A stretch of 64,000 bases of DNA, taken from contig URCF01000001.1 of NCBI GenBank assembly GCA_900546365.1, positions 186,001 to 250,000 on the forward strand, given 5' to 3'. Both the position numbers and the translations under genes were made by a program. The notes beneath the pieces are model-generated. The model saw nothing but the letters and a program-made list of their open reading frames with translations. It searched no databases and was not told the DNA's origin. The first letter of the stretch is position 1; each line of letters opens with the position of its first letter. Source of the DNA: an uncultured Porphyromonadaceae bacterium. GTDB lineage: Bacteria > Bacteroidota > Bacteroidia > Bacteroidales > Muribaculaceae. Below are positions 34,298 to 42,857 of this stretch, in pieces.

Positions 34298-34642
34298 TTA
34301 ATTTTGCCTTTTTATGCTCTTGAGGGCGTTCAGTAGATTGGTCACCTGGGTGCGCATCTCCTTGAGGCGTTCAACAGTGGCATGGCGCCGTTCCACCCCC
34401 TTAGGATTGCTGCGGATCTGCTCCTGAGCCGCATCAAGCTTCAGTCCGCGCTCCTTGACAAGGTAATGGATCATTGATATTTTTTCAATGTCGGAATTGG
34501 TGTAGAATCGTGTGCCATGCTCATTGCGGCGAGGCTTGATGACAGTGAACCGTGATTCCCAAAACCGCAGTGTGCTCTGGGGGATGTTCAGGATTTCAGC
34601 CACCTCGCTGATTTTGTAGTATTTTTTATCAAGCGTGTCCAT
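34298..34642 (-). CDS. MerR family transcriptional regulator
   Basis: A 114-residue protein with a MerR-type winged helix: YYKISEVAEILNIPQSTLRFWESRF and RNEHGTRFYTNSDIEKISMIHYLVKERGLKLDAAQEQI, followed by a short coiled-coil tail (VERLKEMRTQVTNLLNALKS). There is no effector domain, as in the small MerR proteins next to housekeeping genes of Bacteroidota. The ATG at 34642 is the family start. Its promoter interleaves with that of alaS, so it could autoregulate and affect alaS; this is inference. Confidence 0.92.
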   Translation of the reverse strand: MDTLDKKYYKISEVAEILNIPQSTLRFWESRFTVIKPRRNEHGTRFYTNSDIEKISMIHYLVKERGLKLDAAQEQIRSNPKGVERRHATVERLKEMRTQVTNLLNALKSIKRQN

Positions 34643-34647
34643 GATTG

Positions 34648-34679
34648 TTTGCAAAAGTACAAAAATTGCTCTAATTTTG
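34648..34679 (+). promoter_or_regulatory. Promoter of alaS, overlapping the merR -7 box
   Basis: TTTG (34648-34651), 20-nt spacer, TAATTTTG (34672-34679), with the alaS ATG 72 nt downstream. On the minus strand TACTTTTG (34659-34652) is the probable -7 box of the MerR gene, lying inside the same segment. Confidence 0.68.
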
Positions 34680-34751
34680 CACATTATTTATTTTACGCGT
34701 ATGCGTAATCAGTTGCAAAAATAATAAATCAATTCATAATACAGCAACAAA

Positions 34752-37376
34752 ATGTTGACAGCTAAAGAAATTCGCGAGTCGTTCAAGAACTATTTCGCCG
34801 ACAAAGGACATAAAATTGTTCCCTCGGCACCTATGGTCATCAAGGACGACCCCACTCTTATGTTCACTAATGCCGGTATGAACCAGTTCAAGGATATCAT
34901 CCTCGGCAATAAGGCCGCCAAATACACCCGTGTGGCCGATTCTCAGAAATGTCTGCGCGTATCCGGCAAGCACAACGACCTTGAGGAAGTTGGCATGGAC
35001 ACATACCACCACACCATGTTCGAGATGCTCGGCAACTGGTCGTTTGGCGATTATTTCAAATCTGAGGCTATCGACTGGGCCTGGGAATATCTGGTGGATG
35101 TACTAAAGCTTGACCCTGAGCGTTTGTACGCCACAGTGTTTGAAGGGTCGCCCGAGGAGGGTCTGTCACGCGACGATGAGGCTGCAGGATATTGGGAGCG
35201 TCATCTGCCTAAAGACCATATCATCAACGGCAACAAGCACGATAATTTCTGGGAGATGGGAGATACCGGCCCTTGCGGTCCCTGCTCGGAGATTCATATT
35301 GACCTCCGTCCGGAAAGTGAACGCGCGGCTATTCCCGGTCGTGAACTTGTGAACCATGATCACCCTCAGGTTATTGAAATCTGGAATCTCGTGTTCATGC
35401 AGTACAACCGTAAGGCCGATGGTTCTCTTGAGCCGCTGCCCGCCAAGGTGATTGACACCGGCATGGGTTTCGAGCGTCTGTGCATGGCTCTCCAGGGCAA
35501 AACATCCAACTACGACACCGATGTTTTCACTCCGCTCATCAACAAGATTTCCATCCTTTCGGGCAAAGAGTATGGCAAAGATGCCAAAGTTGACATTGCC
35601 ATGCGCGTCATTGCCGACCATGTCCGCACCATCTCTTTCTCCATAGCCGATTCACAGCTCCCGGGCAATGCCAAGGCCGGTTATGTAATCCGCCGTATTT
35701 TGCGCCGCGCTGTCCGCTATGCCTACACATTCCTTGGCCAGAAGAGTGCGTTTATGTATAAGCTTGTTGACACTCTCATTGACTCTATGGGTGAGGCCTA
35801 TCCCGAACTTCCCGCTCAGCGCGACCTCATCATGAAGGTGATCAAAGAGGAGGAGGATGCTTTCCTCCGCACTCTTGAAAACGGAATCCGTATGCTCGAC
35901 ACTGCTATCGCTGCCGCCAAGGCCAATGGGCTTACTGAGATTTCCGGCAAGGAGGCATTCGTGCTCTATGACACCTATGGTTTCCCTCTCGACCTCACCG
36001 AGCTTATTCTCAAGGAGAACGGCATGACTCTTGACCAGGCCGGTTTTGATGTGGAGATGCAGGCTCAGAAGCAGCGTGCACGCAATGCTGCCGCAGTGGA
36101 AACTGACGATTGGGTGGTGCTTCGTGAAGGTGAAACCGAGTTTGTGGGTTATGACCTCACATCCTGTTCCGCCAACATTTTGCGCTATCGCAAGGTGAAG
36201 CAAAAGAAAGGAGAGTACTATCAGATAGTGCTTGACAAAACGCCTTTCTATGCCGAGATGGGTGGTCAGGTCGGCGACCGTGGTACATTGACCGATGCCG
36301 AAGGAAATGTACTTGAGATATACGACACCAAGCGCGAGAACGGCATGGCCGTGCATCTTGCCGCCAACCTCCCCGTGACTCCCGAGGCTGAGTTCGTGGC
36401 CGCTATTGATGAAAAGGCTCGTCGGGCCACTTCCTGCAACCACACTGCCACCCACTTGCTGCACAAGGCTCTCCGCGATGTGCTCGGCACCCATGTGGAG
36501 CAGAAAGGTTCGTTTGTGTCACCGGAGGTTCTGCGCTTCGACTTCTCCCACTTCCAGAAAGTGACCCCGGAGGAGCTTCGCAAAGTGGAGCATCTGGCCA
36601 ACGCAATGGTGCGCGAGGCTATAGCTCTTGACGAGCACCGGTGCGTGCCTATCGCCGAGGCTAAAGATATGGGAGCCATGGCTCTGTTCGGTGAAAAATA
36701 CGGTGAAGAGGTTCGTGTGATCCGATATGGAGAGTCTGTTGAGCTTTGCGGTGGCACACATGTGGCCAACACCGGCAATATCGGTATGATACGCATCGTG
36801 TCGGAGAGCAGCACCGCCGCCGGCATCCGAAGAATTGAGGCTATAACCGGCGAAGCTGTGGAAAACGCCCTCGACAGCATGAGCGACACCATCCGCGAGA
36901 TTGGCGCAATGTTCAACAACGCTCCCGATCTCATGGCCGCGCTGCGTCGCTCGGTGAGCGAGAATGCCGACCTTCGCAAGCAAGTGGATGAGTTCATGCA
37001 GGAGCGTATTGCCAATATTGCTGCCAAGCTCCTCGAAAAAGCGGAGAATATCAATGGCCACAAGGTGGTTGGTCTCATAGGTCCGAGAATTCCTGATGTG
37101 GTGAAGGGCGTGGCGTTTGCCGTGCGCGCAGCATCGCCTGAAAACACAGTGTTTATCGCTGCCACACACGATGTGGCCAACAAACCGCTTCTTACAGCCA
37201 TGGTCACCGAAGATCTCACCAAAGAGGGGCTGAATGCTTCTACTATTGTGCGCGAGGCAGCCAAGTCCATCAAGGGCGGTGGCGGCGGTCAGCCGGGCTT
37301 TGCTCAGGCCGGCGGCAAGAACGCTGATGGTCTCAGCGAAGCATATCAGGCCATGCTCGCAATGCTCAAAGCTTGA
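34752..37376 (+). CDS. alaS: Alanyl-tRNA synthetase
   Basis: An 874-residue class II synthetase charging tRNA-Ala. It begins MLTAKEIRESFKNYFADKGH and shows motif 1-2 regions TLMFTNAGMNQFKDIILG and RVADSQKCLRVSGKHNDLEEVG, then HHTMFEMLGNWSFGDYFK. The editing domain carries CNHTATHLLHKALRDVLG (HXXXH zinc ligands) and ELCGGTHVANTGNIG (Cys and His ligands). The C-terminal C-Ala domain ends in GGGGQPGFAQAGGK. Full length. Several long frames on the opposite strand of this gene are shadows caused by its composition. Confidence 0.98.
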   Translation: MLTAKEIRESFKNYFADKGHKIVPSAPMVIKDDPTLMFTNAGMNQFKDIILGNKAAKYTRVADSQKCLRVSGKHNDLEEVGMDTYHHTMFEMLGNWSFGDYFKSEAIDWAWEYLVDVLKLDPERLYATVFEGSPEEGLSRDDEAAGYWERHLPKDHIINGNKHDNFWEMGDTGPCGPCSEIHIDLRPESERAAIPGRELVNHDHPQVIEIWNLVFMQYNRKADGSLEPLPAKVIDTGMGFERLCMALQGKTSNYDTDVFTPLINKISILSGKEYGKDAKVDIAMRVIADHVRTISFSIADSQLPGNAKAGYVIRRILRRAVRYAYTFLGQKSAFMYKLVDTLIDSMGEAYPELPAQRDLIMKVIKEEEDAFLRTLENGIRMLDTAIAAAKANGLTEISGKEAFVLYDTYGFPLDLTELILKENGMTLDQAGFDVEMQAQKQRARNAAAVETDDWVVLREGETEFVGYDLTSCSANILRYRKVKQKKGEYYQIVLDKTPFYAEMGGQVGDRGTLTDAEGNVLEIYDTKRENGMAVHLAANLPVTPEAEFVAAIDEKARRATSCNHTATHLLHKALRDVLGTHVEQKGSFVSPEVLRFDFSHFQKVTPEELRKVEHLANAMVREAIALDEHRCVPIAEAKDMGAMALFGEKYGEEVRVIRYGESVELCGGTHVANTGNIGMIRIVSESSTAAGIRRIEAITGEAVENALDSMSDTIREIGAMFNNAPDLMAALRRSVSENADLRKQVDEFMQERIANIAAKLLEKAENINGHKVVGLIGPRIPDVVKGVAFAVRAASPENTVFIAATHDVANKPLLTAMVTEDLTKEGLNASTIVREAAKSIKGGGGGQPGFAQAGGKNADGLSEAYQAMLAMLKA

Positions 37377-37392
37377 TATTCAATCATATTAT

Positions 37393-37438
37393 TTCAACGG
37401 AGCTACGCGGTCATCTGTGTGGCTCCGTTGAATTTTTA
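37393..37438 (+). terminator. Rho-independent terminator of alaS
   Basis: Perfect 11-bp stem TTCAACGGAGC/GCTCCGTTGAA (37393-37403 and 37422-37432) followed by TTTTTAG, 16 nt after the stop. Confidence 0.88.
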
Positions 37439-37505
37439 GTATATTGGTGAGCAAAGGGAGCTGATTTTGTGTTATCTTTGTATTGAATAAATTTTATAAG
37501 AGCTG

Positions 37506-38879
37506 ATGGCTAATAAAAACAATCCTTCTTCGCCTTCCCGATCTCGCTTTGCTGCGCATGTTGCCAAAGTAATGGCATGGTGGAGATATGTGAGTGTGGG
37601 AGTGTGGCGTGACCAAAGGAGAACATGGAAAGTCAACACTGTCAAGACCATCAATCTGAGTGTCCGCTCATTTCTTAGCTCCGATTTGCAGAGTCAGGCG
37701 TGTGCTTTGACCTACAGCACTTTGCTTGCGATAGTCCCAGCATTAGCTCTTCTGTTTGCCATAGGCCGTGGTTTCGGATTCCAGGATTTGCTCAAACAGC
37801 AACTATACTCTTATTTTCCATCGCAGCGCAGTGCGCTTGATGCGGCCTTCAATTTTGTCGATTCATATCTCGCACAAGCATCCGAAGGGATATTCGTAGG
37901 CGTCGGTATCGTGTTTCTGCTATGGACCATGATTTCGCTGCTGAGCAATGTGGAAACATCGTTCAACTCTATCTGGAGGGTGCGGCAGGGGAGAACATTC
38001 ATGCGTAAAATCACTGATTATCTCGCCATATTGCTTGTGCTCCCTGTATTGATGATATGCGGCAGTGGTTTATCGATACTGATGTCCACGGCATTGCGCA
38101 ATCTTTTGCCATATGAATGGAGCAGCTCAGCTGTGACATTGATACTTGACTGCGCGAGCTATGTGATTACTTGGGTGTTTTTTGCCGCGGCCTATATGCT
38201 CATCCCCAACGCTAAAGTTAAGCCGCTCAGCGCCATGATATCGGGTGTGGTGGTGGGCACTGCATTCCAGGTGCTTCAATGGCTGTTTCTCACCGGGCAG
38301 CTGTATGTGTCGAAATACAATGCCATCTATGGTAGCTTCTCATTCCTTCCGTTGATGCTTATATGGCTGCAACTGGTGTGGCTGATAACGCTTATAGGCG
38401 GGGTGCTGTGCTATGCTTCCCAAAATATAGGACAGTTTAATTTCAGCGATGATGTGGACAATATATCGCTTGACTACCGCCGCAGTGTGATACTTGTCAT
38501 TATGGCAATTATATGCAAGCGGTTTGTACAGCAGAAGCGGCCACTCAATAGTTCGGAAATTGCTCAGACATACAATCTTCCAGCCAAGCTTGTCACACGC
38601 CTGGTGCTTGATCTTCATCGCGTGAGGCTTATCAGTTTTATAGCGGCACCGGGAGAACTGCTGGAACACCCGCTCCAGCCGGCTGTGGATGTGTCGGACC
38701 TGACCGTGGGCGAGGTGATTCGTAGGCTTCAGACTGATGGCGCCAGCAATTTCATCCCTGATTTCAGCTCCCACTACGCTCAGATAATTGCCGAATCCAA
38801 TGCTGTGACAGATGCCATGATCAAGGTGGGCGATGAAACAGCCATCATATCTCTCGGCATTAAAGATACTGATATTTAA
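37506..38879 (+). CDS. YihY/BrkB family membrane protein
   Basis: A 457-residue inner-membrane protein of the YihY/virulence factor BrkB family. After a basic N-terminus it has six helices with family marks LQSQACALTYSTLLAIVPALALLFAIGRGFGF, VGIVFLLWTMISLLSNVE, FNSIWRVRQGR and NAIYGSFSFLPLMLIWLQL. The last 130 residues form a soluble winged-helix-like domain (AQTYNLPAKLVTRLVLDLHRVRLI), common in Bacteroidota members. Function is unsettled; the old RNase BN name is not supported. A -7-like box TATCTTTG is at 37473-37480. RidA follows after 28 nt. Confidence 0.92.
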   Translation: MANKNNPSSPSRSRFAAHVAKVMAWWRYVSVGVWRDQRRTWKVNTVKTINLSVRSFLSSDLQSQACALTYSTLLAIVPALALLFAIGRGFGFQDLLKQQLYSYFPSQRSALDAAFNFVDSYLAQASEGIFVGVGIVFLLWTMISLLSNVETSFNSIWRVRQGRTFMRKITDYLAILLVLPVLMICGSGLSILMSTALRNLLPYEWSSSAVTLILDCASYVITWVFFAAAYMLIPNAKVKPLSAMISGVVVGTAFQVLQWLFLTGQLYVSKYNAIYGSFSFLPLMLIWLQLVWLITLIGGVLCYASQNIGQFNFSDDVDNISLDYRRSVILVIMAIICKRFVQQKRPLNSSEIAQTYNLPAKLVTRLVLDLHRVRLISFIAAPGELLEHPLQPAVDVSDLTVGEVIRRLQTDGASNFIPDFSSHYAQIIAESNAVTDAMIKVGDETAIISLGIKDTDI

Positions 38880-38907
38880 CGATCTCTAATTATAATATTT
38901 CATTACA

Positions 38908-39282
38908 ATGAAAGAAGTTATTGCAACAACTGCCGCACCTGCGGCAATCGGCCCCTACAGCCAGGCCATCAAGATTGGCAACCTTTTGTTTATCTCCGGT
39001 CAGATTCCTGTGGATCCTGCCACCGGTTCAATTCCCGAGGGCATAAAGGCTCAGACAATGCAGTCCATCTCCAATATAAAGGCGATACTGTCGCAGGCAG
39101 GACTGTCGATTGACAATGTGGTGAAAACAACTGTGTTTCTTGCCGACATGAGCCTTTTCGGCGATATGAACGAGGTGTATGGCAAAGAATTCACCGATCC
39201 CTATCCCGCACGTTCGGCTGTTGCTGTGAAGGAGCTTCCCAAGCAGGTGCTTGTGGAGATAGAGACCATCGCCACCTTCTAA
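38908..39282 (+). CDS. ridA: RidA family reactive intermediate deaminase
   Basis: A 124-residue YjgF/YER057c/UK114 protein that hydrolyses reactive enamine/imine intermediates. Landmarks are PAAIGPYSQAIKIGNLLFISGQIPVDP, DNVVKTTVFLADMSLFGDMNEVYG and the catalytic-arginine segment YPARSAVAVKELPKQVLVEIE. Length is standard. It lies 28 nt downstream of the YihY gene and shares a terminator region with convergent folC. Confidence 0.96.
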   Translation: MKEVIATTAAPAAIGPYSQAIKIGNLLFISGQIPVDPATGSIPEGIKAQTMQSISNIKAILSQAGLSIDNVVKTTVFLADMSLFGDMNEVYGKEFTDPYPARSAVAVKELPKQVLVEIETIATF

Positions 39283-39300
39283 GAAACATAATTCTCATCG

Positions 39301-39340
39301 ACAATATGGCTGCATCGTTATCCAACGGTGCAGCTATTGT
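39301..39340. terminator. Bidirectional terminator shared by ridA and folC, including the folC stop
   Basis: A long imperfect hairpin spans the whole interval: ACAATA, GCTGCA and CGTT on one arm, AACG, TGCAGC and TATTGT on the other. The folC TAG (39336-39334) lies within its right arm. TTTC follows on the plus strand. Confidence 0.65.
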
Positions 39341-40620
39341 TTCAACAGGTCGGCGACAACGAATGAACTGCCTCCGACAAACACACTGTCGCTACACTCA
39401 CATTCTCTCATAGCCATTTCGTATGCTTCTTTCACATCAGGGCATATATCTCCGTCCAATCCATGCTGCGCTGCAATTGCCTTCAACCGCTCTGCGGGCA
39501 TTGCACGGTTCACGGATGCCTGTGTGAATATAAGCCGTTTGTTGGAGATGCCCTCAATCAGGTGAAGAATTCCGCTCACATCCTTGTCACCTGCAAATCC
39601 GATAACGATATGCTTTGTGCCGGGCATACGATTGATTTGCGGTGCGAGCCATTTCCACCCTCCGATATTGTGGCCTGTGTCGCATATCCTCAGCGGATTG
39701 TGGCCGAGCACCTGCCATCGGCCTTGAAGTCCTGTAAGAGTGGTGACATTGGCCAACCCTTGTCGTACTGCTTCTTTATTGATGGTGAACCCAATAGCGG
39801 CAAGCTGCTTAAGCGCGGTGATCTCGGTGGCGAGATTCTTCTTTTGACAATCGCCTGCCAGCTCGTATTCAAGCACTCCCCATTCGGGAGTGTTGATATG
39901 AAAACGGTTCTGCTCATTGCGTCCGATTCTTTTTTCTATCCCGGTGTCTTCCGCGAACTGTATGGGGCACCCCACCTCGTTGGCTTTGTTTTCAAACAGT
40001 TCCCGCACTCCGGGGTTCATAGCCTCGCCAATCACCACCGGCACCGCCGGCTTCATGATCCCGGCTTTTTCAGCGGCTATAGCTTCCTCAGTGTTGCCAA
40101 GCAGATTGGTATGCTCTAGCGATATGTTCGTGATGACGCACATACTTGGGGTAATGATATTTGTGCTGTCAAGCCTTCCGCCCAATCCCACCTCTATCAC
40201 AGCCACATCCACCTCGGATTTGGCGAAATATTCAAAGGCCATGGTCATGGTGAGCTCAAAAAACGATGGTGAGCAGTCGGCGTGCATCGCCTGGAAGCGG
40301 CTGACAAAATCCACCACATATTCCGGCTCTATCATCTGCCCGTTGACTCTTATACGCTCCCTGAAGTCGGCAAGATGGGGCGATGTATAGAGTCCCACTT
40401 TGTAGCCTGCGCTCTGGAGCACAGCTGCAATGCTGTGGGATGTGGAACCTTTGCCATTGGTCCCTCCCACATGGATGGATTTGAATTTGTGGTGCGGGTT
40501 GCCGAACAATCCTGCGAGTTGCCGGGCGGTGTCCAACCCCGGTTTATAGGCCCCGGCTCCGATGTTTTGAAACACAGGAGTCTGTGTGAACAAATATTCT
40601 GTAGCTTCGCTGTAAGTCAT
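39334..40620 (-). CDS. folC: Bifunctional dihydrofolate/folylpolyglutamate synthase
   Basis: A 428-residue Mur-ligase-family enzyme adding glutamate to dihydropteroate and to folates. It has the ATP loop HVGGTNGKGSTSHSIAAVL, GLYTSPHLADFRERIRVNG, the motif FFELTMTMAFEYFAKSEVDVAVIEVGLGGRLDSTN, TNISLEHTNLLG, and GLQGRWQVL with DTGHNIGGWKWL in the second domain. The stop is inside a hairpin shared with ridA. It follows one base after the chromate-transporter gene, so it is probably the third gene of that operon. Confidence 0.96.
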   Translation of the reverse strand: MTYSEATEYLFTQTPVFQNIGAGAYKPGLDTARQLAGLFGNPHHKFKSIHVGGTNGKGSTSHSIAAVLQSAGYKVGLYTSPHLADFRERIRVNGQMIEPEYVVDFVSRFQAMHADCSPSFFELTMTMAFEYFAKSEVDVAVIEVGLGGRLDSTNIITPSMCVITNISLEHTNLLGNTEEAIAAEKAGIMKPAVPVVIGEAMNPGVRELFENKANEVGCPIQFAEDTGIEKRIGRNEQNRFHINTPEWGVLEYELAGDCQKKNLATEITALKQLAAIGFTINKEAVRQGLANVTTLTGLQGRWQVLGHNPLRICDTGHNIGGWKWLAPQINRMPGTKHIVIGFAGDKDVSGILHLIEGISNKRLIFTQASVNRAMPAERLKAIAAQHGLDGDICPDVKEAYEMAMRECECSDSVFVGGSSFVVADLLKQ

Positions 40621-40621
40621 T

Positions 40622-41191
40622 TCAATACAATATATATCCTGCGATACCGGCTATGATTATCACTAATATGGGGTGTATTTTGGCGAAATACACCATGATG
40701 AACGCGCACACGCAGATAGCCACACTCTTTATCACATCCATCTGTACATCCCCGAAATTGGCCGAGTTCATAAGCAGCAACGCTGCCGATGCGATAAGTC
40801 CTACAACCACGGGTCTGAGCCCGGAGAACACACCTTTGACCAGTGCGCTCTCTTTATGCCGGGTGATAAAATGGCTCGTGTAGAGGGTCAAAAGGTAGGA
40901 GGGCATCACGACTACGAGAGTGCACAATATCGAACCAAGGATGCCGAATATAGGGGAAGTCAGGGCCGGAGACGACATCCCGGGTGCAACATATCCTATG
41001 TATGTGGCGGAGTTGATACCTATAGGCCCGGGGGTCATTTGAGATATGGCGACAATGTCGGTGAACATCTGTTCCGACAGCCAGCCCGGTCCTACTATTT
41101 CGCGTTCAATCAGCGCAAGCATGGCATATCCGCCACCAAAACCAAACAATCCGATTTTGAGATATGCCCAGATAAGTTTAAGATATATCAT
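40622..41191 (-). CDS. Chromate transporter family protein (half-size, second of pair)
   Basis: A 189-residue membrane protein of the CHR family, half-size type. It begins MIYLKLIWAYLKIGLFGFGGG and has the CHR signature MLALIEREIV, ISQMTPGPIGINSATYIGY, with further helices ILGSILCTLVVVMPSYLLTL. The ATG at 41191 overlaps the stop of the first half-gene by four bases (ATGA). An open frame continues upstream to 41302 but lies inside that gene. Short CHR pairs act together; their native substrate in gut bacteria is unknown. Confidence 0.92.
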   Translation of the reverse strand: MIYLKLIWAYLKIGLFGFGGGYAMLALIEREIVGPGWLSEQMFTDIVAISQMTPGPIGINSATYIGYVAPGMSSPALTSPIFGILGSILCTLVVVMPSYLLTLYTSHFITRHKESALVKGVFSGLRPVVVGLIASAALLLMNSANFGDVQMDVIKSVAICVCAFIMVYFAKIHPILVIIIAGIAGYILY

Positions 41192-41769
41192 TTCGTATTG
41201 TTTTTTATCTGTTTCAATGTGTGGGTGAACCATATATACCCACCGATGCCCCCGAGCACTATATACAGGATGGGGCTTGATACCACAGGCCATTTCGACC
41301 ATATCAGGAGCGCTACCGCTATCGGTATTATCGCTGTTTTCCAGTTGAGCCTGGCAGCTTTGGCCGCTGAAATCACCGGAGCTATAATCAGTGCCACCAC
41401 TGCCGGGCGTATCCCTTTGAACACCGGAGAGAGAATGGAATTATTTTTGATCATGTCGGGGGTCAGGAAGATGGCTATCGCCAATATTATCATGAAAGAA
41501 GGGAGTATAGTGCCCAGCGCGGCGCACACCGATCCTTTCACACCTCTTAGCTTGTCGCCTACGGCCACTGAAATATTCACTGCCAGGACTCCCGGAAGCG
41601 ACTGCGCCACTGCCAGCAAATCAAGAAATTCTTCTTTCCCGAGCCAATGATGTTTGTCCACTATCTCGCGTTCTATAATCGAAATCATGGCCCAGCCACC
41701 CCCGAATGTGAACGCTCCGATTTTGAAAAATGTGACAAACAGCTGCAAAAACATTGATTTATTAGCCAT
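41188..41769 (-). CDS. Chromate transporter family protein (half-size, first of pair)
   Basis: A 193-residue CHR-family membrane protein. Family marks are FVTFFKIGAFTFGGGWAMISIIEREIV, LDLLAVAQSLPGVLAVNISVAVG and ALGTILPSFMIILAIAIFL, with TVLI-type hydrophobic helices to the end. It is paralogous to the following gene and overlaps it by four bases, matching the antiparallel short-CHR pair arrangement. It heads the operon with its own promoter; folC is third. Confidence 0.92.
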   Translation of the reverse strand: MANKSMFLQLFVTFFKIGAFTFGGGWAMISIIEREIVDKHHWLGKEEFLDLLAVAQSLPGVLAVNISVAVGDKLRGVKGSVCAALGTILPSFMIILAIAIFLTPDMIKNNSILSPVFKGIRPAVVALIIAPVISAAKAARLNWKTAIIPIAVALLIWSKWPVVSSPILYIVLGGIGGYIWFTHTLKQIKNNTK

Positions 41770-41793
41770 ACATCATGTAATCAAAAAACGGTG

Positions 41794-41824
41794 CAAAAGT
41801 ACTCATATTTCCCCGCTCAAGCAA
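41794..41824 (-). promoter_or_regulatory. Promoter of the chromate transporter-folC operon
   Basis: Minus-strand TTG (41824-41822), 20-nt spacer, TACTTTTG (41801-41794), 24 nt before the start codon. On the plus strand TATCTTTG (41835-41842) is a -7 candidate for the META lipoprotein gene. Confidence 0.68.
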
Positions 41825-41944
41825 TTAATTGTTGTATCTTTGCATCCAATTCAGCCGGTAATGAACATTTTGCCCGTTGGAGTATTTATATTACATAGGC
41901 TGATTTATAATTTATTTGATACAACCATATTCAAGATGTTACTC

Positions 41945-42787
41945 ATGAAAAAGTGCTTTATTATTCCGGCAGTGGCTCTCTTAAGCCTTTCTGCCTGCAA
42001 CAGTCGCCAGGTTGCTGTCACCACTACCGGGCAGGTCAAGACCGAAACCACAAGCCAAACAGAAGGGGCTATTGAGCATGTGCTTTATGGGCAGTGGATT
42101 GCTTCCAATGTGGGCGGTGCCGCTGTCACCGGTGACAACCGTCCCTATATGGTGTTTGACAAATCATCGTCAAACCCTTTCATTGTCAACTGCTACGCTT
42201 TCGACGGATGCAATGTGCTGAATGGCTCTTTTGCAGTGACCCCCGGCGGACAGATGAGCCGCACTTCCGATTTTTTGTCAACTATGAAAATGTGTCCCGA
42301 TGCCGAGTATGAAATAGGCTTTACCATGGCTGTCAACACTGTTCACAGCTACGCTATCGAGCAGGTGGGTCGCGATTACCTCCTTTATATAAAGAATGAG
42401 CAGGGTGCCACTACCATGACTCTCCGCAAGAGTGACCTCGGATTTGCTAACGGTGCATGGAAGGTGGTGACTCTAAACGGTGCGCAGGTGCCGTCCGATT
42501 CTGAGATGCAGATGGTAATCGATATTCCCGAGCTCAAGTTGCACGGCAATGCCGGGTGCAACACCATGAATGGCTCCATCAGCATTAATCCCGACAAGCA
42601 GAATTCTCTTGAATTCAAGGATGTGGCCACCACCCGCATGACCTGTCCCAATATCAATCTCGAGCAGCAATTTCTTTCAGCGCTCTCTCAGGTGACTTCG
42701 GTCGAGCTTGCCAAGGACGGTAACCTATTGCTCCAAGACGCTTCCGGACATACTCTTGTCCAGCTCAAAAAGCTCACACTTAAATAA
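41945..42787 (+). CDS. META domain lipoprotein with two META-like domains
   Basis: A 280-residue lipoprotein. From the ATG at 41945 the signal reads MKKCFIIPAVALLSLSACNS with lipobox LSAC; an ATG three codons upstream (41936) is also possible. Residues 45-145 form a first META/HslJ-like domain (YGQWIASNVGG, FIVNCYAFDGCNVLNGSFAV, STMKMCPDAE), and residues 155-275 a second (NGAWKVVTLNGAQVPSDSE, LHGNAGCNTMNGSISINP, TTRMTCPNINLEQQFLSALS). META proteins are linked to heat, novobiocin or motility phenotypes elsewhere; here only an envelope location is supported. A long in-frame extension to 41654 is antisense to the transporter gene and rejected. Confidence 0.9.
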   Translation: MKKCFIIPAVALLSLSACNSRQVAVTTTGQVKTETTSQTEGAIEHVLYGQWIASNVGGAAVTGDNRPYMVFDKSSSNPFIVNCYAFDGCNVLNGSFAVTPGGQMSRTSDFLSTMKMCPDAEYEIGFTMAVNTVHSYAIEQVGRDYLLYIKNEQGATTMTLRKSDLGFANGAWKVVTLNGAQVPSDSEMQMVIDIPELKLHGNAGCNTMNGSISINPDKQNSLEFKDVATTRMTCPNINLEQQFLSALSQVTSVELAKDGNLLLQDASGHTLVQLKKLTLK

Positions 42788-42807
42788 TTGATTTTATTCC
42801 ACACAAT

Positions 42808-42838
42808 AACGGCGGGCACAATTATTGTACTCGCCGTT
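42808..42838. terminator. Terminator between the META lipoprotein gene and fucO
   Basis: Inverted repeat AACGGCG/CGCCGTT (42808-42814 and 42832-42838) with inner ACAAT/ATTGT pairing, followed by TCTGTTT on the plus strand. It lies between two convergent genes and may serve both. Confidence 0.75.
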
Positions 42839-42857
42839 TCTGTTTATGTCAGGGTGC

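Noticed and set aside
35652..37273. Two long minus-strand frames inside alaS (280 and 335 residues)
   Set aside because: alaS is full length with all class II and editing motifs; the antisense frames have no recognisable features.
37506..38879. Ribonuclease BN
   Set aside because: The protein is a YihY/BrkB-type polytopic membrane protein; the historical RNase BN label for this family belongs to a different gene.
41654..41944. N-terminal extension of the META lipoprotein
   Set aside because: It runs antisense to the chromate transporter gene and across its promoter; the lipoprotein signal at 41945 gives the natural start.
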